Shown here in pieces: positions 56,185-64,000 of a stretch of 64,000 nt of DNA. Origin of the DNA: an uncultured Gammaproteobacteria bacterium (GTDB lineage Bacteria; Pseudomonadota; Gammaproteobacteria; Eutrophobiales; Eutrophobiaceae); NCBI GenBank assembly GCA_938084745.1, contig CALKEZ010000012.1, forward strand, positions 1-64,000, read 5' to 3'. Numbering within the stretch: the first letter of the stretch is position 1; each line of letters begins with the position of its first letter. The position numbers and the translations under genes are program-made. The notes beneath the pieces were generated by a model that did not search any database, had not been told where the DNA came from, and was given only the letters and a program-made list of their open reading frames with translations.

Positions 56185-57219
56185 TTAAAGGAATCGAAAT
56201 TCGAAGCTGACGGCACCCGCGGTTGGGCCACTGACCTCAAGTACAAAATGCACCGGCACATTGACCGGCATACCTTGATCCAGATCAATACTATCATCAA
56301 GATAATCATCTGGCGTGAACTGCCTGTAACTCATTAAGGCACCTGAAGTATCAAAAAGGGTGAGTTGTACACGCGGGTAGGGTTGACGGACAGCCAACTC
56401 GTTATTCATCGTAGCATTAACCAGTAAGGTGTCTTGATAAGTGGGATGCAACCGTACATCCCGATTAACCAGCTTGATGGCGCGCGCATCCCGTTGCCGA
56501 ATTAATCTGCAATCCAGCTCATTACACAGCTGCTTGGCGTAGGGTTTTAATTGAGGATATTTCATTAAAAGCTGGTCCCGATTAAACCAGGCCAACTGTA
56601 ATGTGAGTACCACAAGCGCAGTTATGCTGGCGCTGGTCCAGAAGAAGGTTGCGATCCAGCGACGCTTCACCGGTGTTTCGGACAAGAGCTCCTCAGCATC
56701 AGGAAAGTCATAATGCGTCTCACCAACTTCCGTTGTTACTGCTTTCTTGCCAAGATTTTCAAGATCTTCTTTTGGCGTATCGGCGCCAATTTCATTGATC
56801 GCCGTATTTAGTTCCAGATCACTATTCGTGGCTTGATTGGTGATAATAACATCTTGTTCCGCTACTGATTCTTCATGCTCATTGGTTTCTACAGCAATTG
56901 CCGGTGAATCTACGTCTATTGCGTTCTCACTATTGCTTTCATCAATCGTGTTTAGCAGGCCATTGTCCGGTATAGGCAGATCAATCTCATCCTCTTCCGG
57001 GATATCGAAGTCTGGCTCTATTACTAACTCGGGTTCGGGTATGGGTTCTGGGTGGATAGTGCTGGGTATTTTATCGTTCGATAATGGCTCATCATAGAGA
57101 TGCTCAAGTGCATTAAACTGAGTATTACAAAAACCGCAACGAACCTGCCCGGATGCCGCAGCAATCTGTTCTGCATAAAGTCGAAACTGTTTTGTGCAAC
57201 CAGGGCAAACTGTAAACAT
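56185..57219 (-). CDS. Zinc-ribbon and DUF3426 membrane protein
   Basis: 344 residues. An MJ0042-type zinc ribbon (CPGCTKQF ... VRCGFCNTQF) starts the protein. A long acidic, low-complexity stretch (about 45-170) follows, then a membrane helix near residues 189-208, then a DUF3426 domain of beta strands with the VNATMNNELAVRQPYPRVQL block. Proteins of this architecture are common next to prmA and have no assigned function. Its stop-start junction with prmA shares one base. Confidence 0.9.
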   Translation of the reverse strand: MFTVCPGCTKQFRLYAEQIAAASGQVRCGFCNTQFNALEHLYDEPLSNDKIPSTIHPEPIPEPELVIEPDFDIPEEDEIDLPIPDNGLLNTIDESNSENAIDVDSPAIAVETNEHEESVAEQDVIITNQATNSDLELNTAINEIGADTPKEDLENLGKKAVTTEVGETHYDFPDAEELLSETPVKRRWIATFFWTSASITALVVLTLQLAWFNRDQLLMKYPQLKPYAKQLCNELDCRLIRQRDARAIKLVNRDVRLHPTYQDTLLVNATMNNELAVRQPYPRVQLTLFDTSGALMSYRQFTPDDYLDDSIDLDQGMPVNVPVHFVLEVSGPTAGAVSFEFRFL

Positions 57220-58112
57220 TAGGTTTTAATACCGTGCAATCGCGCCCATTCTGAATTAAAAACGGGTGCCTCCATCTTAAAACAAGGTGCATATGCCGCC
57301 AAACATTCTTCTGCCTGCACATGCAGTAACCCGGATAAAACTATATTGCCGCCAAGCCGGGTCAGATCTGAAAACCGTTCCACCAGACCTTTCAGCGGAT
57401 TTAATAATATATTAGCAATCAGAATGTCTGTAACGGGCAGTTCGCAGTCATCGACATGACCGACGATAATCCTGGTAGATAAATTATTTTTATGAATATT
57501 GTCTCTCGCCGCCTGTAAAGCCTGCTGATCAATATCAACTGCATACACCTGTTTAGCCCCCAACAATGCAGCCACCATCGCCAAAATCCCTGACCCGCAG
57601 CCATAATCGATCACCGTCTTATCCGCTAAATCGTTCATCGCAAGCCACTCAATACATAATGAGGTTGTGGGATGTGCGCCGGTTCCAAACGCAAGCCCGG
57701 GATCAAGAATCACGGTGGGTATGGTATTGTCTGGCTGATCACACCAGCTGGGACTGATACAGACACGATCAGAAAAAATCAGGGGTTGGTGTTCTGCCTT
57801 GAATTCACTCACCCAGTCCTTGTCTTTCAACAATTCAATTTTATGTTGGTAAATATTGTCGGCACCAATACGATCACGCAAACAGACCAGCATAATATCG
57901 AGATCCGTATCCGGATGGAGCAGGGCCACTACAAGTGTTTTCTGCCAGAGCTTTTTACTCTCATGCTCATCCTCGCCTTCAATATCAAACAAAGGTTCGC
58001 TACTTGATGCTGTTAATGAAACAGAAACTGCACCAAGCTGTTCCAGCAAGTCCGAGAGCTCTTCAGCTTTAGCCTGGTTTGTTTCAAGTGCAAGTTGCAG
58101 CCAACTCATCAC
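57219..58112 (-). CDS. prmA: Ribosomal protein L11 methyltransferase
   Basis: Trimethylates L11 with SAM. The N-terminal L11-recognition domain opens with [20 protein letters not shown]; the methyltransferase domain shows [17 protein letters not shown] and [20 protein letters not shown], with the NILLNPL motif. 297 residues, full length. It overlaps accC by 4 bases, as in the conserved accBC-prmA order. Confidence 0.96.
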   Translation of the reverse strand: MMSWLQLALETNQAKAEELSDLLEQLGAVSVSLTASSSEPLFDIEGEDEHESKKLWQKTLVVALLHPDTDLDIMLVCLRDRIGADNIYQHKIELLKDKDWVSEFKAEHQPLIFSDRVCISPSWCDQPDNTIPTVILDPGLAFGTGAHPTTSLCIEWLAMNDLADKTVIDYGCGSGILAMVAALLGAKQVYAVDIDQQALQAARDNIHKNNLSTRIIVGHVDDCELPVTDILIANILLNPLKGLVERFSDLTRLGGNIVLSGLLHVQAEECLAAYAPCFKMEAPVFNSEWARLHGIKT

Positions 58113-59452
58113 TTAATACCGAGTTTACTCTCCAGATAATGGATATCCGTACCACCTTCCATAAAAGCCCGATCCTTAACCAAATCCTGATGCAAGGGGA
58201 TATTGGTTTTAATGCCATCGATTACAATCTCTGATAACGCCATAGATAAACGGGCTAACGCCAGCTCTCTGGTCTCGGCATGAGCAATTAACTTACCTAT
58301 CATGGAATCGTAGTGCGGTGGCACTTTATAGCCCTGATAGACATGCGTATCGACACGAATACCGAAACCACCGGGCGGGTGATAATGTTCAATAGTGCCG
58401 GGTGAGGGCATAAACGTTTTTGGATCTTCTGCATTAAGACGACATTCAATCGCATGACCTCTGATTTTGATGTCTTCCTGTTTATAATTTAAGGTTTCAC
58501 CACTGGCGATGTGTAATTGTTCTTTAACGATATCAACACCAGTAACCATTTCAGTAACGGGATGCTCAACCTGAACACGCGTATTCATCTCAATGAAATA
58601 AAACTCGCCGTTCTCATAAAGAAATTCGAAGGTGCCCGCACCGCGATAAGAAATCTTTTTACAGGCCTCGACACAACGCTCACCAATCTGTTTTCTGGTA
58701 GCGTCATCCAAACCCGGGGCAGGCGCTTCTTCGATCACTTTTTGATGGCGGCGCTGCATGGAACAATCACGTTCCCCCAGATAAATCACATTGCCGTGCT
58801 CATCTGCCAGAATTTGGATTTCAATATGGCGCGGGTGCTCAAGAAACTTCTCCATGTAAACCACATCGTTACCAAAGGCTGAAGCAGCCTCTGAACGCGT
58901 CAATGTGATTGACTTGAGCAAACTGGCTTCACTGTGAACAACACGCATACCGCGACCACCACCACCACCGGCAGCCTTGATAATAACCGGGTAACCAATT
59001 TCTTTGGCCGTCTTCTTCAGCCGCACCGGATCATCACCCAGAGGACCATCAGAGCCCGGTACACAGGGGATGCCAGCTTGTTTCATCGCCTTGATTGCAG
59101 AAACCTTATCCCCCATCAAGCGTATTGTTTCCGCTCTGGGCCCGATAAAGATAAAACCGCTTTGTTCTACACGTTCGGCAAAATCTGCATTTTCAGACAG
59201 GAATCCGTAACCGGGGTGTATCGCCACCGCATCGGTGACCTCAGCGGCACTGATTACTGCAGGAATATTTAAATAACTGTCTATAGACGCAGCAGGACCA
59301 ATACAAACAGATTCATCTGACAGAAACACATGTTTCTGATTGCGATCGGCTTCAGAGTAAGCAGCGACCGTTTTAACACCTAACTCTCTGCAGGCGCGCA
59401 GTATACGAAGCGCAATCTCGCCCCGATTTGCAATGACAACTTTATCTAACAT
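58109..59452 (-). CDS. accC: Acetyl-CoA carboxylase biotin carboxylase subunit
   Basis: Carboxylates biotin on AccB in the first step of fatty acid synthesis. ATP-grasp enzyme: [69 protein letters not shown]. 447 residues, equal to E. coli (449). 52 bases follow accB. Confidence 0.98.
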   Translation of the reverse strand: MLDKVVIANRGEIALRILRACRELGVKTVAAYSEADRNQKHVFLSDESVCIGPAASIDSYLNIPAVISAAEVTDAVAIHPGYGFLSENADFAERVEQSGFIFIGPRAETIRLMGDKVSAIKAMKQAGIPCVPGSDGPLGDDPVRLKKTAKEIGYPVIIKAAGGGGGRGMRVVHSEASLLKSITLTRSEAASAFGNDVVYMEKFLEHPRHIEIQILADEHGNVIYLGERDCSMQRRHQKVIEEAPAPGLDDATRKQIGERCVEACKKISYRGAGTFEFLYENGEFYFIEMNTRVQVEHPVTEMVTGVDIVKEQLHIASGETLNYKQEDIKIRGHAIECRLNAEDPKTFMPSPGTIEHYHPPGGFGIRVDTHVYQGYKVPPHYDSMIGKLIAHAETRELALARLSMALSEIVIDGIKTNIPLHQDLVKDRAFMEGGTDIHYLESKLGIK

Positions 59453-59504
59453 GAATAAAAATACTCTAGTGATTCATTATGAAAAACGCTTATCGCAGGT
59501 GCGT

Positions 59505-59975
59505 TTATATCTCGGCGAGGTCAATGACGAATAGCGGCTGACCGTATTCAACAGCTTCACCATTTTCAACCAATGTCCTGATTACTTTACCGCTCACATC
59601 AGATTCGATTTGATTCATGATCTTCATCGCTTCAATAATGCAGAGAACTTCTCCGGTTTTTACGTTTTCCCCTCTACTGACAAATTCGGGCTCTTCCGGA
59701 GAAGGCGATGCGTAATAAATACCGACCATGGGTGATGTAACAACATGACCTTCATCTGCGTGATTGTCAGTTGCAGTGGCACCTTCAACCGCGGGATGTA
59801 ATTTAAGGGCCTCACTCGCGGATGTTGCCTGTGGTATTTGGACCATTGTTTGAGGTGGCGCAATAGTCGAGCCACGACTAATACGGACAGACTCCTCACC
59901 TTCATGAATTTCTATTTCAGCGATGCCAGATTCTTCCAGCAATTCGATTAATTTTTTTACTTTTCTAATATCCAT
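59505..59975 (-). CDS. accB: Biotin carboxyl carrier protein
   Basis: Carrier of biotin for acetyl-CoA carboxylase. The biotinyl Lys is residue 118 in EAMKIMNQI. The N-terminal dimerisation stretch MDIRKVKKLIELLEESGI is followed by an Ala/Thr-rich linker (about 35-75). 156 residues, as in E. coli. First of accB-accC-prmA, 26 bases after aroQ. Confidence 0.97.
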   Translation of the reverse strand: MDIRKVKKLIELLEESGIAEIEIHEGEESVRISRGSTIAPPQTMVQIPQATSASEALKLHPAVEGATATDNHADEGHVVTSPMVGIYYASPSPEEPEFVSRGENVKTGEVLCIIEAMKIMNQIESDVSGKVIRTLVENGEAVEYGQPLFVIDLAEI

Positions 59976-60001
59976 TCTAAAATTTATTACTTTAATTTAA
60001 A

Positions 60002-60436
60002 TTAGTGTAAGTGGCGTTCTGCACCTAGCAGAGCGAGTTCATAACCATAGGAACCGAGACCGCTAACAACGGCAACCGCGATATCGGACAAATATGAATG
60101 CTGCCTAAATTCCTCTCTGGAAAAAACATTCGAAAGATGTACTTCTATAAAAGGAATTTGTGTTCCCAGCATGGCATCGCGGATAGCGATACTGGTATGC
60201 GTGAAAGCGCCTGGATTGATCAGAATAAAATCAACACCAGCTTTCTTGGCCGCGTGGATATGATCAATCAGCTCGTGCTCGGCATTGCTTTGAAACGCGG
60301 AGAGTTCATGGCCATTGTTGCTGGCTAACTCAAGCAGGCGGGCATCGATTTCGGCAAGTGTTGTGGTGCCATAGACTTCCGGCTCACGCTCACCTAGTAG
60401 GTTGAGATTTGGGCCATGTAGAACTAGAAACTTCAA
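60002..60436 (-). CDS. aroQ: 3-dehydroquinate dehydratase, type II
   Basis: Third step of the shikimate pathway. Signatures: [18 protein letters not shown] with the catalytic Tyr, [34 protein letters not shown], and [17 protein letters not shown] with the His. 144 residues, complete. It directly precedes accB, an order found in many Gammaproteobacteria. Confidence 0.97.
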   Translation of the reverse strand: MKFLVLHGPNLNLLGEREPEVYGTTTLAEIDARLLELASNNGHELSAFQSNAEHELIDHIHAAKKAGVDFILINPGAFTHTSIAIRDAMLGTQIPFIEVHLSNVFSREEFRQHSYLSDIAVAVVSGLGSYGYELALLGAERHLH

Positions 60437-60549
60437 GAAATTCCCCTAAAAAATACGTGTTTCGTGTTTTAAGCGATTTTGGCCGCCTTTTTACAGATGT
60501 TAACAGTATTTAAACGGAAATACGAACTGCTTATTAACACTATTTGAGT

Positions 60550-61110
60550 TTAAAGGAGTGATTGAATGACCGATTCTGCTTCATTCTTTGATAGTGGACC
60601 ACGCCGCGTGAAGGCAATTTTTCCATCGCGACCGATGATAACAGTGTATGGCAGGGCACCGATACCATTACCTAATTTTTTCGCAATCTTGATAACATCA
60701 TCGCCACCCACCAAGGATGGATAGTTAACCTTAAATTCAGCAAGAAAACCACGCACTTCTTCCGCATGTTGCAAGGCAATGCCAACAAACTGCAAGCCTT
60801 CACTCTGATAATGATGTTGTAACTGGGTAAACGCAGGAATTTCTTCGCGACAGGGCGTACACCAGGTCGCCCAAAAATTGATAGCAACGACTTTGCCTTG
60901 CCATTCTGACAAATAGCGTAATTCACCCTCCACATCAGCCAGACTAAATTCATCGGCATAAGCTCCAATAACATCTTCCGGTGACAACGGTTTTGCTCGC
61001 GTCACGTTCAGCGGCTCTTCTGCTACCGTATATTGTTGCAATTGGTAACCACCGAGCGCTGCCACTAGCGCGATCACACATACAGAAAGAATAAGTTGCC
61101 AGTGTTTCAT
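60550..61110 (-). CDS. TlpA/ResA-type thiol-disulfide protein
   Basis: Membrane-anchored periplasmic thioredoxin-like protein. An N-terminal signal anchor (about residues 5-24) is followed by the redox fold with active site WCTPC (Cys84, Cys87). The LVGGDDVIKIAKKLGNGIGALPYTVIIG segment has the cis-Pro. 186 residues. It overlaps dsbD by 4 bases, so DsbD is its likely electron donor; targets could include cytochrome c apoproteins. Confidence 0.93.
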   Translation of the reverse strand: MKHWQLILSVCVIALVAALGGYQLQQYTVAEEPLNVTRAKPLSPEDVIGAYADEFSLADVEGELRYLSEWQGKVVAINFWATWCTPCREEIPAFTQLQHHYQSEGLQFVGIALQHAEEVRGFLAEFKVNYPSLVGGDDVIKIAKKLGNGIGALPYTVIIGRDGKIAFTRRGPLSKNEAESVIQSLL

Positions 61111-62936
61111 AAAGAAATAGCTGTGTTTATATGTTTCACAAAATCGCCGGCCTTGACGAACCCGACCAGACGATGTGATTTTATCTCGGCACTCTCGGTA
61201 TTAAAAAAGAGTATTGCAGGCGGACCAAACAAATCAAACCGTTTTAAAAACTGCTTATGACTCTCGTTGTTTTCAGTAACATCTACTTTCAACAAGATGA
61301 ATTGTTTCAAGACTGTTTGCACTGTGGGATCACTAAACGTATAGACTTCCATTTCTTTACAAACAACACACCAATCCGCATAAAAATCAAGCATCACCGG
61401 CTTACCCTGTTTTTGCGCACGTTGTAATTCTTTATCCAGCTCATCAAGATTTGCTACGTATTGAAACGGCAAACTCCCTGTTTCAGCCACATTTGTTTTT
61501 GTCGCAAACGGCCTTAAGACTGTTCCGCCACCATTAGCCGCAGCTACAATTAACACGATGCCATAAACCAGTATAACCAGGCCAAAACCCTTCCATAAAC
61601 GTTGCCAATGTGTCGTTGTTGCATCGACTCGATCAAGTGCACCCATAAAGATTGCTGTAGTAATAAATAATGCGGCCCATAAAATCAAGACCATGGCTGG
61701 CGGCAGAACCCGTTCCAAAAACCATATCGCAACACCCAGCATAAGTACGCCGAAGATTTGCTTTATGGTTTCCATCCAGGCACCGGCACGAGGCAATAAC
61801 TCACCTGAGGTAGCACCAATAATTAACAAAGGCACACCAAAACCGAGGCCCATTGCAAACAAGGCCATGCCACCTAAAACAGCATTGCCGGTTTGACTAA
61901 TATAGAGCAGCGCACCTGCCAATGGCGGAGCGACACAGGGACCAACAATAATCGCTGATAATAGGCCCATAACGGCAGCACCTTTTAATGTGCCACGACC
62001 GGCCTGATCCTTACCGGATGATAATTTGCTTTGCCAACTGGAGGGCAATTGCAATTCATAAAAACCGAACATAGAAAAGGCGAGCAACACGAAGACACCA
62101 CTGAAAAGACTCAAGACCCATACGTTTTGTGAAGCTGCTTGCAGGTTGAGGCTAAACAAACCGGCAAGCACGCCAAGCACCGCATAGGTTAACGCCATTG
62201 CGATGACATAACTTATCGAGAGCATCACGCCTCGGCTACGGGTAATTCGATCACCCTCGCCAACAATAATACCGGACAAGATCGGAATCATTGGAAAAAC
62301 GCAGGGGGTTAGTGACAGCAACAAACCAAAACCAAAAAAAGAAAGCATATTTAAAAACAGGTTTTTATCTTTCAGCGTTTGGGTAATTGCATCCTGTTCA
62401 GAGATTAATGCCATTTGTCTGGCGTCAGCACTCGGCGAAGCTGAATCAAACGTTGCAGGCAATTTAATTAGTAAGGTTTTCTTTATCGGTGGATAACAAA
62501 CAGAATTTTCCTTACAGCCCTGATAGGCAACATTCAGCCTGAATTCATGTAATGTCTGGTCGTCAAACGAGACCGTTGCCAAGGCGTGATTCTGACCGTA
62601 ATAAACCTCGACTTCTCCAAAAGCGGGATCTTCTTTTACTTTGCCCGTCGGAAAATTAAAGTCGCCTATCGTGACAGTCGCGTTATCCGTGCCTGCTGTA
62701 AATTTATTCTTATAAAGATAATAGCCCGGTTCTATTTCCCAATACAGGTTCAGTTGGCCGTTAGAGAGCACTTCGGCATCAACCCGAAAGGCAATGTCCG
62801 GATCCAGAATGTCATTGTCAGAGGATGATGTTTTAAACGAAAAAAAATCGCTTAACTTGCCAACGGTGTCGCCGGCATGCAAACAAAGAGAAAACAGGAG
62901 CGTGATACAAAATAACGCATTACGAATTAAGATCAT
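61107..62936 (-). CDS. dsbD: Thiol:disulfide interchange protein DsbD
   Basis: Carries reducing power from cytoplasmic thioredoxin to the periplasm. A signal peptide (to about residue 22) precedes the alpha domain with CKENSVC; eight membrane helices carry the Cys pair in LTPCVFPMIPIL and GPCVAPPLAGALLYI; the C-terminal gamma thioredoxin domain has WCVVC (Cys523, Cys526). 609 residues, near E. coli (565). It overlaps cutA and the TlpA-like gene by 4 bases each. Confidence 0.95.
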   Translation of the reverse strand: MILIRNALFCITLLFSLCLHAGDTVGKLSDFFSFKTSSSDNDILDPDIAFRVDAEVLSNGQLNLYWEIEPGYYLYKNKFTAGTDNATVTIGDFNFPTGKVKEDPAFGEVEVYYGQNHALATVSFDDQTLHEFRLNVAYQGCKENSVCYPPIKKTLLIKLPATFDSASPSADARQMALISEQDAITQTLKDKNLFLNMLSFFGFGLLLSLTPCVFPMIPILSGIIVGEGDRITRSRGVMLSISYVIAMALTYAVLGVLAGLFSLNLQAASQNVWVLSLFSGVFVLLAFSMFGFYELQLPSSWQSKLSSGKDQAGRGTLKGAAVMGLLSAIIVGPCVAPPLAGALLYISQTGNAVLGGMALFAMGLGFGVPLLIIGATSGELLPRAGAWMETIKQIFGVLMLGVAIWFLERVLPPAMVLILWAALFITTAIFMGALDRVDATTTHWQRLWKGFGLVILVYGIVLIVAAANGGGTVLRPFATKTNVAETGSLPFQYVANLDELDKELQRAQKQGKPVMLDFYADWCVVCKEMEVYTFSDPTVQTVLKQFILLKVDVTENNESHKQFLKRFDLFGPPAILFFNTESAEIKSHRLVGFVKAGDFVKHINTAISL

Positions 62937-63265
62937 GATTTTCCGGTATTTGTACTAATCCAGTCCAGGTACTCGGCAGAGCCAATGTGAATAGGGACAG
63001 CAATAATTTCCGGAAGTTCGTGCGGATGGAGTTTTTTGATACGCTGTTCAAGATCATCATAGGCCGCAACGGTAGTTTTAATAACAAGCATGTATTCATT
63101 CGCTTTATCTACTTTACCGACCCATGAGAAAAAAGACTGAACATCGGAAATAACATTTACACAAGCGGCCAACTTCTCGGTGACCAGATCCTGAGCGATT
63201 TTTTTTGCCGATATTGAGCCCGGACAATTAGTAAGAACCAGTAAATATTCGGGTTTTTTAGCCAT
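62933..63265 (-). CDS. cutA: Divalent cation tolerance protein CutA
   Basis: Small trimeric protein tied to copper tolerance and beside dsbD in E. coli too. Signatures: LTNCPGSISAKKIAQDLV, KLAACVNVISDVQSFFSW, YMLVIKTT, and HPHELPEIIAVPI. 110 residues. First gene of cutA-dsbD-tlpA. Confidence 0.95.
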   Translation of the reverse strand: MAKKPEYLLVLTNCPGSISAKKIAQDLVTEKLAACVNVISDVQSFFSWVGKVDKANEYMLVIKTTVAAYDDLEQRIKKLHPHELPEIIAVPIHIGSAEYLDWISTNTGKS

Positions 63266-63373
63266 TATGTTCCCTGATACAATTTATATTTGTCCTTGCA
63301 TATTAGTATTCTGCCCATACATCAATAATAATGCCACTCTGGTCAACCAAACCAAGCCTCGGAGCTTCACCTT

Positions 63374-63802
63374 TTGTTTAAATTATTATTTATTCTATTC
63401 CTTACTATTCCATTAATCGAGATCACGATTTTAATCGAGATCGGCAAAGTCGTGGGGGCCGCCTACACCATAGCGCTTGTCATAGGCACGGCAGTACTTG
63501 GCGCAGCCCTGCTACGTCAGCAAGGGATATCAACCCTGATGAAAGTTCAGGCAAGCATCGACCAGGGAAATCTGCCTGCCGCAGAGCTCATAGAAGGCAT
63601 GATGTTACTGGTCGCGGGCGCATTGCTTTTAACACCCGGTTTTTTTACCGATATATTCGGTTTTTTAATCTTAATCCCGACCTTGCGTCATCGCATCGCT
63701 CAAAAATTTCTCATCAGCTTCATACAATCCCGAATCAAGACTCAAGAAACTGATTCAGGCAATATCATTGAAGGTGAACATTGGGAGTCCGACTCAAAAT
63801 AA
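63374..63802 (+). CDS. fxsA: FxsA family membrane protein
   Basis: Cytoplasmic membrane protein with three or four hydrophobic segments; E. coli FxsA relieves phage F exclusion in its overexpressed form. The family block PLIEITILIEIGKVVGA, ALLRQQG and LTPGFFTDIFGFLILIP are all present. It starts with TTG; GGAG at 63361-63364 is 9 bases before. 142 residues. Often it adjoins groESL; here it precedes a trmH-like gene. Confidence 0.9.
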   Translation: MFKLLFILFLTIPLIEITILIEIGKVVGAAYTIALVIGTAVLGAALLRQQGISTLMKVQASIDQGNLPAAELIEGMMLLVAGALLLTPGFFTDIFGFLILIPTLRHRIAQKFLISFIQSRIKTQETDSGNIIEGEHWESDSK

Positions 63803-63811
63803 AACTTCAAT

Positions 63812-64000
63812 GTGAATACTGAACAACGATCAAACATCATCACTAAACTGGCTGATGTCATTAATGATGATCGCGTCAATCTATTAAAAGAAGTACTTGA
63901 ACATCGCACTCGATACCTGACGGTTGTACTCGACGACATCTATCGCCCCCAAAATGCAAGCGCGATCATACGCACCAGCGAATGTCTCGGCATACAAACC
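63812..64000 (+). CDS. trmH: tRNA (guanosine-2'-O-)-methyltransferase TrmH, 5' part only
   Basis: GTG start 9 bases after fxsA; the frame stays open to the window end (63 codons). The segment EHRTRYLTVVLDDIYRPQNA, then SAIIRTSECLGIQ matches the N-terminal SpoU/TrmH signature (motif 1 Arg in IIRT). The rest, with the knot motifs, is outside the window, so the exact enzyme is provisional. Confidence 0.8.
   Translation, partial: MNTEQRSNIITKLADVINDDRVNLLKEVLEHRTRYLTVVLDDIYRPQNASAIIRTSECLGIQT

Noticed and set aside
1-64000. CRISPR array, prophage, transposon, toxin-antitoxin or biosynthetic cluster
   Set aside because: No repeat-spacer pattern, integrase, transposase or such gene set was found on either strand.

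Overview
The window is 64 kb of dense bacterial chromosome: about 70 protein genes, no rRNA or tRNA gene, no insertion sequence, prophage or CRISPR array that I could see, and short intergenic gaps (the longest without a recognised gene is about 236 bases, at 49477-49712). Gene content and order point to a Gammaproteobacterium: dusB-fis, accB-accC-prmA, hemC-hemD-hemX-hemY, cutA-dsbD, metX-metW, and the order gshB-tonB-yqgE-ruvX-pyrR-pyrB-pyrC' that is also known from Pseudomonas. A proteobacterial phosphoribulokinase (13436) means that at least part of the Calvin cycle is present, so an autotrophic or mixotrophic lineage (for example a sulfur oxidiser) is a reasonable inference. RuBisCO is not in the window. 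Oxygen-dependent HemF, a cytochrome c5-like diheme protein and a consensus FNR/ANR box suggest a facultative aerobe.

Layout. 1-5.05 kb: membrane-anchored diheme cytochrome c, orphan TRAP-type binding lipoprotein, SUFU-domain protein, UvrD. 5.1-11.4 kb: pmbA, a moxR-DUF58-transglutaminase operon, and a cyclic-nucleotide-domain/GGDEF diguanylate cyclase. 11.5-16.1 kb: msbA, then phosphoribulokinase, a ParA-like ATPase and a 2Fe-2S flavin reductase. 16.1-20.1 kb: hemCDXY on the minus strand. 20.2-28 kb: gshB, tonB, yqgE, ruvX and a pyrimidine operon (pyrR, pyrB, an inactive-type dihydroorotase, a PyrK-like subunit), a TrmB-like methyltransferase and a small DksA-type zinc finger protein. 28.2-33.9 kb: peroxiredoxin, Na/Pi cotransporter, PhoX-like protein, malic enzyme, PilZ protein. 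34-41.9 kb: three tandem PilT/PilU ATPases, then yggS-proC-yggT-yggU-metX-metW. 41.9-47.7 kb: an FNR-box-controlled DUF2892 protein, ilvA, rpiA, dtd, hemF, hisB, hisH and two small membrane ORFs. 47.6-51.8 kb: DEAD-box helicase and a divergent arsenic resistance locus. 51.8-64 kb: purD, purH, fis, dusB, a zinc-ribbon protein, prmA, accC, accB, aroQ, tlpA-like, dsbD, cutA, fxsA and the start of a trmH gene cut by the window edge.

How it fits together. Most of the window is housekeeping: tetrapyrrole, pyrimidine, purine, histidine, methionine, proline and fatty-acid synthesis, and thiol/disulfide handling. The accessory threads are type IV pilus retraction (three ATPases, a PilZ protein with intact c-di-GMP motifs, a diguanylate cyclase and a TonB-like protein in the position of Pseudomonas tonB3), phosphate handling, and arsenate reduction plus arsenite export. 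I did not find a clearly new multi-gene system. The observations most worth following are the pyrimidine cluster that pairs a metal-ligand-less dihydroorotase with a PyrK-like subunit, the tripled retraction ATPases, the FNR-box promoter, the prk-parA-reductase cluster, and two unannotated-size membrane ORFs.
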